NCBI RefSeq assembly: GCF_900156175.1
Contig: NZ_FTMV01000008.1
Coordinates: 1-64,000, forward strand
Source: Janthinobacterium sp. TND4EL3
GTDB taxonomy: Bacteria; Pseudomonadota; Gammaproteobacteria; Burkholderiales; Burkholderiaceae_D
Direction of reading: 5' to 3'
DNA length: 64,000 nt
The position numbers and the translations under genes were made by a program. Positions within the stretch are counted from its first letter, which is position 1, and each line of letters opens with the position of its first letter. This document shows, piece after piece, positions 7,794 to 17,439 of the stretch. Below the pieces are notes generated by a model that was not told the origin of the DNA, searched no databases, and worked only from the letters and a program-made list of their open reading frames with translations.

Positions 7794-9671
7794 TTACTCC
7801 AGCCGCAAGGCCTTCGCCACCGCCTCCCACGCTACATACTTGAAGTTCTGCGGGCCGTCCGGCAAGCGCTTGTAGCCGTCCTGGATCACCAGCATGCCTT
7901 GCGCATACGCGCCGCCCAGGTTGGCGGAGGTGACGTCGAGGCCATCCGTTTCCGACGTGCCGTCTATGCCGGCGGGCAAGTTGAAGCCCACCTTGAAGCG
8001 GCCGCGCACTTTATATGGCGCTTGTGCGTCGAGCACCACGTAGCTGCTGTCGCCCTGGCTGGAGACGACCAGATAGCCTGTATTGGGCGCGCCACCGGGC
8101 TTGCGGTAGATGGCCATGCCTTCCACGTCCGCCGCCAGGCTTGCGCCCACGGGCAAGACCATGGTCAGCGCGTCCGGCTTGGCGGCGTCGGCCGAGGTGG
8201 TCCACACGCCGCGCGTTTCCTCGCCCAGGAACAAGCGGCCGTTGGCGTCGTCGGCCACGCAGCCTTCCGGCTGGGTGGCGACCTTGAAGCTGCGCAACAG
8301 AGTCGCACTGAACTTGTTGCCTTCCAGGCCGATGCTGTACTGCTGGAAGGTGCCGTCCTTGTCGTTGATGAAGGCTTGCACGCCGCCGCCTGCCGGCTGG
8401 TACAAGCACATGCCGTAGATGCTTTTCAGACCGGTAGGAAAACGGCCCGCTTCCGCCACCACGCCGCTGGCATTGATGGTAAATAACATCATGCTGTTGT
8501 CGTCGCGCTGCGTGGCCACGGCCAGGTCGACCTTGCGGCCATTCAATTGGATATTCTGCCGCACGTCGACGTTGTTCAGGCGTCCCACTTCCAGCAGCTG
8601 GGTCTGCTTGCCTTGCAGGTCGTAGACGAGCAATCCCTGCTTCTTGTTGGTGCCGAGGATGCGCGCATCGGCCGGGTTGCTGGACAGCCAGATGGCCGGG
8701 TCGTCGGCCGCGTCGCCCTGGCGCGCCATCGGTTCTGTCTGCGCCTGCGGCGCGATGATGGCCACCGCCGGCGCTGTTTCCGCCTTGCCTGCCCACTTCA
8801 AGGGCCGCGCCTGCCAGCCGTTCTTGCCGCGCAGTAGCAAGGTGTCCTTGTCCAGCGCCAGCTGGCTGTCGCCCTTGCGCACGTTCAAGGCGACCGCTTG
8901 GGCCGGCTGCACCGCCCATGTATCTCCCTGATGGGTGACCAGGTGCAGCTTGTCCGCCTTGCCGTCGAGAACGGCCACGCCGCCGGGCAGCACGGCCAGC
9001 GCGCCGGCGCCGCCATCGAGCTGGCCGTACGGCTTGCGCAGGGCCACGACTTCGCGCTTGCCCATGCCTTCGGACTCCGCGTCATACGCCCACACGCCCA
9101 TGTTCGATTCGCTCACCAGCAGGCGCTGCGCGCCATCGTCGACGCGGCAATGTTTGGCGTGCGGCGGCAGGGCCAGTTTGCGCACCAGCAGCCGCCGTTC
9201 GCCCTGCATGACCCACTGTTCCGCCTGGCCATCCTTGCCGATCAAGAACAGATGATCGATCTGCTGGGCGTCGCGGTACAGGCAGGACGCTTCCACGGAA
9301 AACGTCGGCACGGGAAACGGCGCCAGTTTCACGAGCTTGCCGGCCTGCACATCAACGGAGACGGGCAGCGGGCGCTGCGTATCCGCTTCCAGAAAGACAG
9401 CCAGCACTTGATTGCCATCAAGGCGCGTGTCGAGCTGCTTGGCGCGCACGGCGATGCGGTCCAGCTCCTTGCCCGCAGGATCGAACAGGCGCAAGCCGTG
9501 CTTGTCCAGCGTCAGCCAGCCGCCGCCAGGCAGGCGGGCCAGTTCTCCCGCTTCCTGCGTGAAGGCAGGCACAGCGTTGGCGGGGGCGGCTTGCACGCTG
9601 CCGCCCAGGCAGAAGGCGGCCAGCAAAGCGCTGCAGAGTACGGTTTTTTTCATGTTATTGAGAATCATCAT
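7794..9671 (-). CDS. dual-domain beta-propeller phytase
   Basis: 625 residues from the ATG at 9671, which shares one base with the stop of the upstream receptor (TGATG), suggesting translational coupling; the in-frame ATG at 9653 (MKKTVLCS) is an alternative. A signal peptide precedes an incomplete N-terminal propeller-like region. From about residue 290 a full beta-propeller phytase domain shows DAADDPAIW, RLNNVDVR, FINDKDGTFQQY, LFLGEETRGVW and VEGMAIY, the calcium- and phosphate-binding signatures of the family. It hydrolyses phytate to lower inositol phosphates and phosphate, outside the inner membrane. Dual-domain beta-propeller phytases of this kind are known, including in Janthinobacterium as I recall. 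Confidence 0.92.
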   Translation of the reverse strand: MMILNNMKKTVLCSALLAAFCLGGSVQAAPANAVPAFTQEAGELARLPGGGWLTLDKHGLRLFDPAGKELDRIAVRAKQLDTRLDGNQVLAVFLEADTQRPLPVSVDVQAGKLVKLAPFPVPTFSVEASCLYRDAQQIDHLFLIGKDGQAEQWVMQGERRLLVRKLALPPHAKHCRVDDGAQRLLVSESNMGVWAYDAESEGMGKREVVALRKPYGQLDGGAGALAVLPGGVAVLDGKADKLHLVTHQGDTWAVQPAQAVALNVRKGDSQLALDKDTLLLRGKNGWQARPLKWAGKAETAPAVAIIAPQAQTEPMARQGDAADDPAIWLSSNPADARILGTNKKQGLLVYDLQGKQTQLLEVGRLNNVDVRQNIQLNGRKVDLAVATQRDDNSMMLFTINASGVVAEAGRFPTGLKSIYGMCLYQPAGGGVQAFINDKDGTFQQYSIGLEGNKFSATLLRSFKVATQPEGCVADDANGRLFLGEETRGVWTTSADAAKPDALTMVLPVGASLAADVEGMAIYRKPGGAPNTGYLVVSSQGDSSYVVLDAQAPYKVRGRFKVGFNLPAGIDGTSETDGLDVTSANLGGAYAQGMLVIQDGYKRLPDGPQNFKYVAWEAVAKALRLE

Positions 9672-12205
9672 CAGAAGGCGCTGGCTTTCAGGCTCACCTT
9701 GAAGGTGCGGCCGTATTGTTCGTTCTGCACGTTGTATTGCTTCGTGCCCTGGTAGACATAGTATTTCTCGTTGTTCAGGTTGGCTGCCTCGAACGTCACC
9801 TGGAACTGCTTGTTGATCTGGTAGGACAGCGAGAAATCGAGTTGTTTCTGGCTGTCCACGATACGGTCCTGGCTTGGGTCGAGGATATCGCCGCCCATTT
9901 CCAGCAGGTAGGGTGACTTGTAGTTGAGGGCCAGGCGGGCGCTGACGGGCCCCGTTTCATAGCCCAGCATCAGGTTCATGACCTGGTTCGACTGGCCCGG
10001 CAGGCGGATGTCGCGGTTCATCTGCTGCTTGCCCGCCTTGTCGTAGCGACCGATCTGCGCGCGCGAGGTGCTCAAGGTGCCGTTCACGCCGACGAGCAGC
10101 TTGTTGAACGGCGTCGGCAGCATGCGCAGCGGCTGCATGTAGGCCAGTTCGATGCCCTTGACTTTCGCCGCGTCGCCGTTCGCATACGAGGTGGCCGTCG
10201 TGTAGCCCGTCCATGCTCCCGTGCCGGCCAGGTTGGTCGTGTACGTGAAATTCTTGATGTCCTTGTAGAAGCCGTAGGCCGACATCACGCCGTCGTTGCC
10301 CAGCACGCGCTCGATGCCGAGGTCGAGGTTGTTGGCCTTCAAGGGTTTCAAGTCCGGGTTGCCGATCACGGCTTCCGTGTTGCTGGCCAGGCTGATGCCG
10401 GGCGCCAGCTGGCTGAAGTTGGCGCGCACCACGGCTTGCGTCCAGGCGGCCCGCACGCTGGTTTTTTGATCGACGTCATATCGGGCTTGCAGGTTCGGCA
10501 GCCAGTTGCTGTACGAGCGTTCGCGCGTCAAGGGCGTGGCGACGCCGGCGCTGTCCACCTGCGAACCGGCGGCCTCGAAACTGGTGCGTTCGGCGCGCAC
10601 GCCGCCCAGGATGTGCCAGGCGTCGAAATCATAGCTGTTCTGCACATACATGGCGTTGATGTCTTCATGCATGCGGTAATCGTTGATGACCGATTCCGTG
10701 GCCAGGCGCGCCTTGTCGCGGTCCAGGCCGGCGACCCTGGCGCGTATCAGCGCCGGGTCCAGCGCCACGCCGATGTTGCCCAGGTCGTAGTCGAGATTGT
10801 GGCCTTGCACGAAGGCGCTCATCGAGGTGGCGCCGGCGCCCCAGTAATTGCCGCTGGAAGCCTTGCTGCTGTTATACGCCCATTGATCCGTGTCATTGGT
10901 TTTTTCGCGGCGGCTGACCTTGGCGCCGAATTTCAGGGTGGCGATATCGAACTTGCGCGCCAGGTCGATGCGCGCATGGTGTTCATTGTCCTTCGAATAG
11001 CGCTTTTGCAGGGTGATGGCATTGAGCGCATAGCTGGCCGGATCGTACAGCGAGGCGGGGCCGCTCAACAATGGCTGCTCGGTGCCATGGAAACTGATGC
11101 CGGCAAAATTGCTGAGGCCGCGGAAACGGCCGTCGTTCAAGGACTCCGGCGTATCTTCCGTGGCGCGGCTCAGGCCGCCTTTCACGTCCAGGGTCCAGTC
11201 GCCCGATGTCTGCTGCGTGCCCAGCACGAGCGAGCGCACTTGCTGCGTGTACTTGCGCTGGCGGATGCGGCGCTCGGCGCGCGCGCTGGCCGTCTGGTCT
11301 TCGGCCAGGCTGCCGCCGGCGATATTGCTGATGGTCAGGCGGTCGCGCACTTCATCGTCGGAAAATTCGCTCACAAAAGAGCGCAAGAACCAGCTGTTGC
11401 CCGCTTCGGGGCGGTAATCGAGGTTGACGGCCAGGGCGCCGCGCTTGCGCACGGGCAGGTAGTCGCGCAATTCCAGGCCCGACAATTTTCCCTTGCTCCA
11501 GGCGCCGCCCGTTTCCACGTCATCGGAGCCGAACGAGCGCTTTTCCGCGCTCAGGCCGGCGGCCACGCCCAGCTTGCCGTCGAGAAAACGCTGGGCCCAC
11601 AGGGCGCCGCCGCTGGGGCTGGTCTTGCCCGTCTTTTCATCATGGCTGGCGGCCACGTTGGCCGACAGCAGCTTGCCCGGCAAGTCGAAGGCGGACAGCG
11701 ACTTGACTTCGATGGTGGCGCCCAGCGAGTTGGCGTCCATTTCCGGCAGCAAGGTCTTCGACACTTCCAGCGTGCGGATCAGGCCGGCGGGCAGGATGTC
11801 GAGGGCCACGGCGCGGCGGCCCGCTTCCGGCGACGGCACGAGGGCGCCGTTGATGGTGACCGCGTTCAGGTCCGGGCCCAGGCCGCGCACCGTGATATAG
11901 CGGCCTTCGCCCTGGTCGCGCTGCACGGACACGCCCGGCAAGCGGGCCAGCGCCTCGGCCGCGTTTTTATCGGGCAAGCCGCCGATGTCGTCGCTGCTGA
12001 TGACGCTGATGATGTTGTCGGCTTTCTCTTGCGCGGCGATGGCGTTGCGCAGGCTGGCGCGCTGGCCGCTGACGACGACGGTGGCGGCCGGCTGGCCATC
12101 ATCCTGGGCTTGCGCCTGGCTGGCGCCGCCGAAGACGGCCATGACGGCCAGGGCCACGGCCGTCAGGCGCAGCGAGGAGGGGGACGAAGTATGCATGGTT
12201 TTCAT
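9671..12205 (-). CDS. TonB-dependent receptor, phytase-linked
   Basis: 844 residues. A signal peptide ends near SQAQA. The TonB-box/plug region carries TVVVSGQRASLRNAI, then NAAEALARLPGVSVQRDQGEGRYITVRGL, typical of the Xanthomonas/Caulobacter-type receptor family. The rest is a 22-strand-type barrel ending in the aromatic residue of KVSLKASAF. It forms an operon with the phytase (one-base overlap). Such receptors commonly neighbour beta-propeller phytases and are thought to import phytate or its breakdown products across the outer membrane; substrate inferred from context. A Pho box precedes it. Confidence 0.9.
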   Translation of the reverse strand: MKTMHTSSPSSLRLTAVALAVMAVFGGASQAQAQDDGQPAATVVVSGQRASLRNAIAAQEKADNIISVISSDDIGGLPDKNAAEALARLPGVSVQRDQGEGRYITVRGLGPDLNAVTINGALVPSPEAGRRAVALDILPAGLIRTLEVSKTLLPEMDANSLGATIEVKSLSAFDLPGKLLSANVAASHDEKTGKTSPSGGALWAQRFLDGKLGVAAGLSAEKRSFGSDDVETGGAWSKGKLSGLELRDYLPVRKRGALAVNLDYRPEAGNSWFLRSFVSEFSDDEVRDRLTISNIAGGSLAEDQTASARAERRIRQRKYTQQVRSLVLGTQQTSGDWTLDVKGGLSRATEDTPESLNDGRFRGLSNFAGISFHGTEQPLLSGPASLYDPASYALNAITLQKRYSKDNEHHARIDLARKFDIATLKFGAKVSRREKTNDTDQWAYNSSKASSGNYWGAGATSMSAFVQGHNLDYDLGNIGVALDPALIRARVAGLDRDKARLATESVINDYRMHEDINAMYVQNSYDFDAWHILGGVRAERTSFEAAGSQVDSAGVATPLTRERSYSNWLPNLQARYDVDQKTSVRAAWTQAVVRANFSQLAPGISLASNTEAVIGNPDLKPLKANNLDLGIERVLGNDGVMSAYGFYKDIKNFTYTTNLAGTGAWTGYTTATSYANGDAAKVKGIELAYMQPLRMLPTPFNKLLVGVNGTLSTSRAQIGRYDKAGKQQMNRDIRLPGQSNQVMNLMLGYETGPVSARLALNYKSPYLLEMGGDILDPSQDRIVDSQKQLDFSLSYQINKQFQVTFEAANLNNEKYYVYQGTKQYNVQNEQYGRTFKVSLKASAF

Positions 12206-12512
12206 GAAGGGCTCGGTGAGGGGGAAGGAACCGGGCGGATTCTAGGCAGCAAATATGACGGTTGCGTGACAGGCAAGGGCTTGCAGGCCCGAAAACAACG
12301 GCGTGTGAACGATTTCCAGCCGGAAATGAACCGTGGTGAGCTGAAATGACCTGCCCGCTGCGGGCACCGATGGCGCGGCATGCCGTATTTGCATGATGGT
12401 CAACAGGAAAGGTGAGCCGTTTGCACCTGCCGCACGGGCGTGGCGCATGTCATCGTGCCGTCATGGGCAGGCGCTATCGTGGCGGCAGCACCACTTTTAA
12501 AGGTTTTCCCCC
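12206..12512. other. divergent intergenic region
   Basis: About 300 bases between the phytase-receptor operon (minus) and the GGDEF-like gene (plus). Besides the Pho box and -10 listed separately, no gene or repeat is seen. An AAAGG Shine-Dalgarno precedes the plus-strand gene at 12513. Any promoter for the plus-strand gene is not obvious by eye. Confidence 0.5.
12239..12272 (-). promoter_or_regulatory. Pho box with -10 element
   Basis: Read on the minus strand, CTGTCAC-GCAA-CCGTCAT (12272 to 12255) matches the PhoB consensus of two 7-base CTGTCAT repeats separated by 4 bases. Ten bases further on lies TAGAAT (12244 to 12239), a good -10 hexamer at the spacing expected when PhoB replaces a -35. 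This predicts phosphate-starvation control of the receptor-phytase operon. Confidence 0.7.
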
Positions 12513-13409
12513 ATGCTGCCATTGCACCGTAACAGCCTGATTGCCGCCGCACTGGCGCTGCCCCTGTTCTTTTTCCTGTACGCCACCTTCGGCCATGCGA
12601 AACCGTTCGCCATCTGGAAATGGATGGACATCGTCTGCGAAGGCGGCACGGCCGTCATGGCCGGTGTGTGGTTTTTGTTTACCCTCAGCAGCCGTCCACG
12701 GGGAAGGGTGACGAGCCTGATCGCCGGCGGCCTGTGCGCCATCATGCTGGGGTCCTGGGCCGATTGCCTCGATGAATTCTTTGCCGTCGATAAGAGCGCC
12801 GTGTGGGATAACTGGCTGGAGGCCCTGATTCCGTTCGGCATGCTGGTGCTGACCATCGGCATGTATTACTGGCGCCAGGAACAGTTCCGCCTGAACGAAC
12901 ACCTGCAAAAGCGCGAGCGCCTGTTTCGCGACCACCGCGCCTTTGACCGCATCACGCAGCTGGCCGACGCCAGCTATCTGCGCACGCAGATGCGCCTGGA
13001 GCAGGAACGCCGTCCCGGCCTCGATTGCGCGCTGGTCTTGCTCGATATCGACAGCTTTCATTTGATTAACCGCGAACATGGCCACCGCGAAGGCGACCGC
13101 GTGCTGCAAGCCGTGGGCCACATGCTGTTGTTGAATTTGCGCAATGACGATCTGCTATGCCGCTACGCGGGCGACCGCTTCGCCGTGCTGATGCCGGGCG
13201 TGCCCCGCGAGGACGCGGCAGCCAGGGCCCGCCACCTGTGCTATATGGTGGGGCAGATGCGCCACCACGCCAACGACAACCGCGAAATCCGTCTGAGCCT
13301 GCGCCATGCCTGTTCGCTCGCCGATGGCGTGCCGGAAGTGGTGCTCGCCGAGCTGAGCCGGGCCGTGGAAATGCCGCGCCACGGTTCTGCCAGCGCCGCG
13401 CCCGCCTGA
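12513..13409 (+). CDS. membrane protein with degenerate GGDEF domain
   Basis: 298 residues. Three or four hydrophobic segments lie in residues 8-120 (for example LIAAALALPLFFFLYA). A GGDEF-type domain follows from about 140, recognisable by LVLLDIDSFHLINREHGHREGDRVL. The signature itself reads AGDRF (219-223) instead of GGDEF/GGEEF, so diguanylate cyclase activity is unlikely; it may be a c-di-GMP or GTP sensor. The stop overlaps the start of the AraC gene by one base (TGATG), so the two are probably co-translated and functionally linked. Confidence 0.8.
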   Translation: MLPLHRNSLIAAALALPLFFFLYATFGHAKPFAIWKWMDIVCEGGTAVMAGVWFLFTLSSRPRGRVTSLIAGGLCAIMLGSWADCLDEFFAVDKSAVWDNWLEALIPFGMLVLTIGMYYWRQEQFRLNEHLQKRERLFRDHRAFDRITQLADASYLRTQMRLEQERRPGLDCALVLLDIDSFHLINREHGHREGDRVLQAVGHMLLLNLRNDDLLCRYAGDRFAVLMPGVPREDAAARARHLCYMVGQMRHHANDNREIRLSLRHACSLADGVPEVVLAELSRAVEMPRHGSASAAPA

Positions 13410-14434
13410 TGCCGCTGAACCAGCAGGGCGACCCCAGCATCGCGGCGCGGCACCAGCCGGCGCTGGTGCTCGACTATGCGCGCAGCCGCGACCTGGCCAC
13501 GGCGCCCCTGCTCAAGGGGACGGGCCTGGACGACGGCCCGCTGCCGTCCGAGGAAAGCTACGTCAGCGCCGCGCAATACCTGCAGCTGCTGGCCAATGTG
13601 GCGCGCGGCCTCGACAGTGCCGACACGAGCTTCATGCTGGGCCAGCAAATGCTGCCCGGCCATTACGGCGCCGTCAGCCACGCCTTGCTGCAGGCGCAGA
13701 ACCTGCGCCAGGCGCTGGCCATCCTGTGCGATTTCCATACCTTGCTGTGTCCGCTGCTGCAGCCCCGGCTGCGCGAGGCGGGCGAGCTGCACGTCTTGTA
13801 CTGGACAGATGCCTTCGGCGCACCGAGCCAGCTGCCGTTTCTGGTGGAAATGCACATGACGGCGCTGGCGGCCATGTGCCGCTGGCTGGCGGGAGAGTCC
13901 CTGCCATGGCGCTTCTGTTTCAACCGTGCCCGTCCGCGCCACGTGGAGCAGCATGAGGTGCACCTGGGCCAGGCGCTGCGCTTCGATTGCCAGGTGGACG
14001 CCATGCTCATCGATTCCAGCTGGCTGGACAAGCCCTGGCCGCGCGGCAATGCGACGGCGGCCGCGCTGGCCCTGCGCGCGGCGGCCCAGGCGCCGGCGCC
14101 GGCCGCCAGCCTGCTGGGCGCGCTGTACGACTATCTGCTGGCCAACATCCGCTGCGCGCCCACGCTGGAACGCACGGCGCAGGCGTTCGGCGTCAGTCCC
14201 GCCACCCTGAAACGCCATTTGGCGCGCCATGGCACGCATTTCCAGGCCGAGCTGGACCAGGTGCGCGCGCACAAGGCCATCTACCTGTTCCAGGCGCATG
14301 GCTACGACAATGACGCCGTGGCCGACTATCTCGGCTTTCATGATGCCACCAACTTCCGCCGCTCGTTCAAACGCTGGACGGGGCAGACGCCGCAGCTGCT
14401 GCGGCATGCATTGACCCTGTTCGTCTCTGGATGA
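13409..14434 (+). CDS. AraC-family transcriptional regulator
   Basis: 341 residues from the ATG at 13409, which overlaps the preceding stop codon. The N-terminal two thirds resemble the arabinose-binding-like domain of OruR/ArgR-type regulators (LVLDYARSRDLATAPLLKGTGL, YLQLLANVARGL). The C-terminal 100 residues form two helix-turn-helix motifs (TLERTAQAFGVSPATLKRHL, and AVADYLGFHDATNFRRSFKRWTGQTP). The ligand is unknown. It is likely regulated together with the degenerate GGDEF protein. Confidence 0.87.
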   Translation: MPLNQQGDPSIAARHQPALVLDYARSRDLATAPLLKGTGLDDGPLPSEESYVSAAQYLQLLANVARGLDSADTSFMLGQQMLPGHYGAVSHALLQAQNLRQALAILCDFHTLLCPLLQPRLREAGELHVLYWTDAFGAPSQLPFLVEMHMTALAAMCRWLAGESLPWRFCFNRARPRHVEQHEVHLGQALRFDCQVDAMLIDSSWLDKPWPRGNATAAALALRAAAQAPAPAASLLGALYDYLLANIRCAPTLERTAQAFGVSPATLKRHLARHGTHFQAELDQVRAHKAIYLFQAHGYDNDAVADYLGFHDATNFRRSFKRWTGQTPQLLRHALTLFVSG

Positions 14435-14697
14435 ACGAAGGCGTTGCGCGCAGGCGCCAAGGTAAGTGGTTCCGGAGGGAACAATTGCCCGTTCTGCCAC
14501 ATCCATAGTACACTCGATCAGAGAGCGGACAGACGCGCTGTGAGGCGCTCCGGCACGGCGTCATGCGACGCCGCAACACCGCCATTGCGATGGCGGGCCG
14601 GCGGCAGACGACCGGTTTGCCGTGCCTTAACCCCGCCTGGAATCTGGCGTGCCCAGCATGGCGCGCCGGAAGCCGGGCAACTTGATAATGCTCAATC

Positions 14698-16092
14698 GTG
14701 TATTCACAATCGCAGATCGATCCAGTCGTCAGTTTCCGCAACACCCAGGGTGAGGCGGTGCGCGGCACGATTTTCAACTTGCAGCGCAATTCGCTGGTCA
14801 TGGAAATCTACAATCCCTACTCGATTGTCCAGGTCAGCGAGGTGCTCAATGACGTGACCGTGCGCATGGGGGCGAAAAACGCCTACGTGGGCAAGGCCGT
14901 CGTCATCAGCAGCGTCAACACGGGCCTGACGGCCATCGTGTCCGTCACCCTGATCGACGAATGGCGCGAACTGAGCGACGTGGTCGTCGTCAAGGGCGCC
15001 GTGTTGAAAGAGTCGAGCGCCTTTGTCGCCGGCTGGGGCGAGCGCTTCCGCATCCGCCGCGACTACCAGATCGTCGTCAACGAAATGCGCGCTTTTTTGT
15101 CGGAAGTGGCGCGCTGGGTCGAGCAGGTCGACTTGTCGGACTCCCTGCCCAAGGAAAATGGCCGGCTGCGCCCCGATATCTTCGACGAGCTGGCCCAGCC
15201 GCTGATGGAGCAGACCCAGCTGTACCTGCGCCAGCTTGAGGTGGAAGCGTCGCTCGTCGAGGAAGAGCGGGCGCCGGCCCACCGCGCGTTCGCCCAGGCG
15301 GCGCTGCACCCGCTGATCCTGCGCGCCCCGTTCGTCTTCCGCACGTTTACCAAGCCGCTCGGCTATGCGGGCGACTACCAGATGGTCAACCAGCTGCTGG
15401 ACGATCCGCGCCAGGGCCCGAGCACGTATTTTCAGATCGTCAATGCGGCCTTCCTGCAGGCGGCCGTGGCCACGGCGCACCGCAACCGCATCGATATCCT
15501 GACGGAATTCCTGTCGCAGAAGGCGGCAGCGGCGCGCGCCGCCGGGCGGGTGTATAAAGTGCTCAACGTGGGCTGCGGCCCGGCCATCGAGGTGCAGCGC
15601 TTCCTGGAAACGTGTCCCGATGCGCAATGGCTGGCCTTCGAACTGGTCGACTTCAGCAGCGAAACGCTGGACTGGACGCGCGCGCGCCTGAGCACCATCA
15701 TGCAGCGCACGGGGCGCGTGGTCGAGATCGACTATGTGCACGATTCCGTGCACAATCTGCTCAAGCGCCGCCATGGCGCGGGCGCCACGGGCTTGCCCGG
15801 CAGTTTCGATGCCGTGTATTGCGCCGGCCTCTTCGATTACCTGTCCGACAAGGTGTGCGCGCGCCTGCTGCTGCATTTCGCTTCGCGCGTGGGGCCGGGC
15901 GGGCGGCTGCTGGTGACGAACGTGCATGCCGACAATCCGGGCAAGTTCGGCATGGAGCATTTGCTGGAGTGGCATTTGATCTATCGCAATGAAGCGGGGC
16001 TGTCGGCCTTGCTGCCAGAACATGCGACGGAACCGAAAATCTATGTCGACGCCACGGGCGTGAATGTGTTTGCGGAAGTGAGCATTCCTTGA
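14698..16092 (+). CDS. phcB: PhcB-like SAM-dependent methyltransferase
   Basis: 464 residues from a GTG at 14698; no in-frame ATG fits. The N-terminal 110 residues are beta-rich and PilZ-like (GEAVRGTIFNLQRNSLVMEI). A helical linker follows, then a class I methyltransferase with motif I VLNVGCGP (288-295), acidic motif LAFELVDFS and FDAVYCAGLFDYL. It is followed by sensor kinase, REC-kinase and REC genes in the order of Ralstonia phcBSRQ, where PhcB makes a 3-hydroxy fatty-acid methyl ester autoinducer. Here the product is inferred from synteny and family. Confidence 0.72.
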   Translation: MYSQSQIDPVVSFRNTQGEAVRGTIFNLQRNSLVMEIYNPYSIVQVSEVLNDVTVRMGAKNAYVGKAVVISSVNTGLTAIVSVTLIDEWRELSDVVVVKGAVLKESSAFVAGWGERFRIRRDYQIVVNEMRAFLSEVARWVEQVDLSDSLPKENGRLRPDIFDELAQPLMEQTQLYLRQLEVEASLVEEERAPAHRAFAQAALHPLILRAPFVFRTFTKPLGYAGDYQMVNQLLDDPRQGPSTYFQIVNAAFLQAAVATAHRNRIDILTEFLSQKAAAARAAGRVYKVLNVGCGPAIEVQRFLETCPDAQWLAFELVDFSSETLDWTRARLSTIMQRTGRVVEIDYVHDSVHNLLKRRHGAGATGLPGSFDAVYCAGLFDYLSDKVCARLLLHFASRVGPGGRLLVTNVHADNPGKFGMEHLLEWHLIYRNEAGLSALLPEHATEPKIYVDATGVNVFAEVSIP

Positions 16093-17438
16093 TGATGGAT
16101 AACCCAGGCCTGCACGCCGGCTACACGGCGGTTTTGCGCGATTTCCGCCTGGAATTTAGCCGCGGCGGGGCCTACACGGGCATCGTGCTGATCCTGCTGG
16201 GCATGGGCCTCGATTCGGCCCTGTATCCGGACATGCAGTCGGCCTTCACCAGCGCGCGCATCCTCGTGTCCGCGCTGATCTTTTGCGTCGTGCTGGCCAT
16301 GCGCACGCAGTGGGCGCAGGACCGCATCCAGGGCCTGACCTTCGTGTGGCTGATTTTGCCGCAGATCATGATCGCGTGGATGATCGCCGTCACGGAAGGC
16401 GCGACCTCGATCTATTACGTGGGCATGACCCTGGCCATCTATTCGTCGGGCATCGTGCTGGCCTTCGGCCTGTGGCAAAACATGGTCTTCGGCGCCATTT
16501 CCTGCCTGCTGTACGTGGCCGCCTGTGCCTGGCATGCGGGCGGCTTCGATTTGCCGGGCACGTTTGTCGTCAATTGCCTGTTCCTCATCATGTCGGCCAG
16601 CATCAGCGCCGTCTTTACCTATTTTAACGAGCGGGCCCGCTTCATGCTGTTCCAGCTGAAGGCGGAAGTGGCGCAAAAGAACACGCAGCTGGAAGAAACG
16701 AATAAAAGCCTGGCCGATATCAAGGGGCAGATGCTGCAGCAGGAGAAAATGGCCGCCATCGGCACCCTGGCCGCCGGCATGCTGCATGAAGTGAACAACC
16801 CCGTGAACTTCTGCATGATGGCCATCGAGGTCGCCATCGAAGACCCGGCCGCCAAGCAGAGCGCACTGGTGAGCGAATGCCTGGCCGACGCCAAGCAGGG
16901 CATGCTGCGCGTGCAGCACATCGTGTCCGATTTAAAAACTTTTGCCTACCGCAAGAGCGGCAACCAGCTGGAAACGGGGCACTTCCAGTTCCGCAGCGCG
17001 CTTGACGCGGCCATCCGCCTCGTGGGCCACGAAACGAAGAACGTCAGCATCAGCCACGACTTGCCGGTCGATACCCTGGTGCGCGGCGACGAGGCGGCCA
17101 TCGTGGGCGTGCTGATCAACTTGCTGGGCAATGCCGTGCTGTCCATGCGCAAGGGCAATGCGCCGCCATACGAAATCCGTGTCACGGCCCGCTGGGACGG
17201 CGACCGGCTGCGCATCAGCGTGCGCGACAACGGTCCCGGCATCGCCCCGGAAAACCTGGCGCGCGTGTTCGAGCCCTTCTTCACCACGCGCGAGGTGGGG
17301 CAGGGCCTGGGCCTGGGCCTGAGCATCAGCTATGGCGTGATCGAGCGCCACGGCGGCACGCTCTCCGCCGATAGCGAGCTGGGCGAGTGGGCCAGCATGA
17401 ATTTCGATTTGCAGCGCTCCGATTGGGAGGGCCGCTAG
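16092..17438 (+). CDS. phcS: PhcS-like membrane sensor histidine kinase
   Basis: 448 residues from the ATG at 16092, overlapping the upstream stop (TGATG). Six hydrophobic segments occupy residues about 28-175, the layout of CqsS/LqsS/PhcS quorum sensors with little periplasmic sequence. A coiled linker leads to the H-box GMLHEVNNPVNF (His232), the N-box LLGNAVLSM, DNGPGIAP and FEPFFTTREVGQGLGLGL. It autophosphorylates in response to a hydrophobic signal, presumably the PhcB product. No receiver is fused; the partners are the next two genes. Confidence 0.75.
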   Translation: MMDNPGLHAGYTAVLRDFRLEFSRGGAYTGIVLILLGMGLDSALYPDMQSAFTSARILVSALIFCVVLAMRTQWAQDRIQGLTFVWLILPQIMIAWMIAVTEGATSIYYVGMTLAIYSSGIVLAFGLWQNMVFGAISCLLYVAACAWHAGGFDLPGTFVVNCLFLIMSASISAVFTYFNERARFMLFQLKAEVAQKNTQLEETNKSLADIKGQMLQQEKMAAIGTLAAGMLHEVNNPVNFCMMAIEVAIEDPAAKQSALVSECLADAKQGMLRVQHIVSDLKTFAYRKSGNQLETGHFQFRSALDAAIRLVGHETKNVSISHDLPVDTLVRGDEAAIVGVLINLLGNAVLSMRKGNAPPYEIRVTARWDGDRLRISVRDNGPGIAPENLARVFEPFFTTREVGQGLGLGLSISYGVIERHGGTLSADSELGEWASMNFDLQRSDWEGR

Positions 17439-17439
17439 C

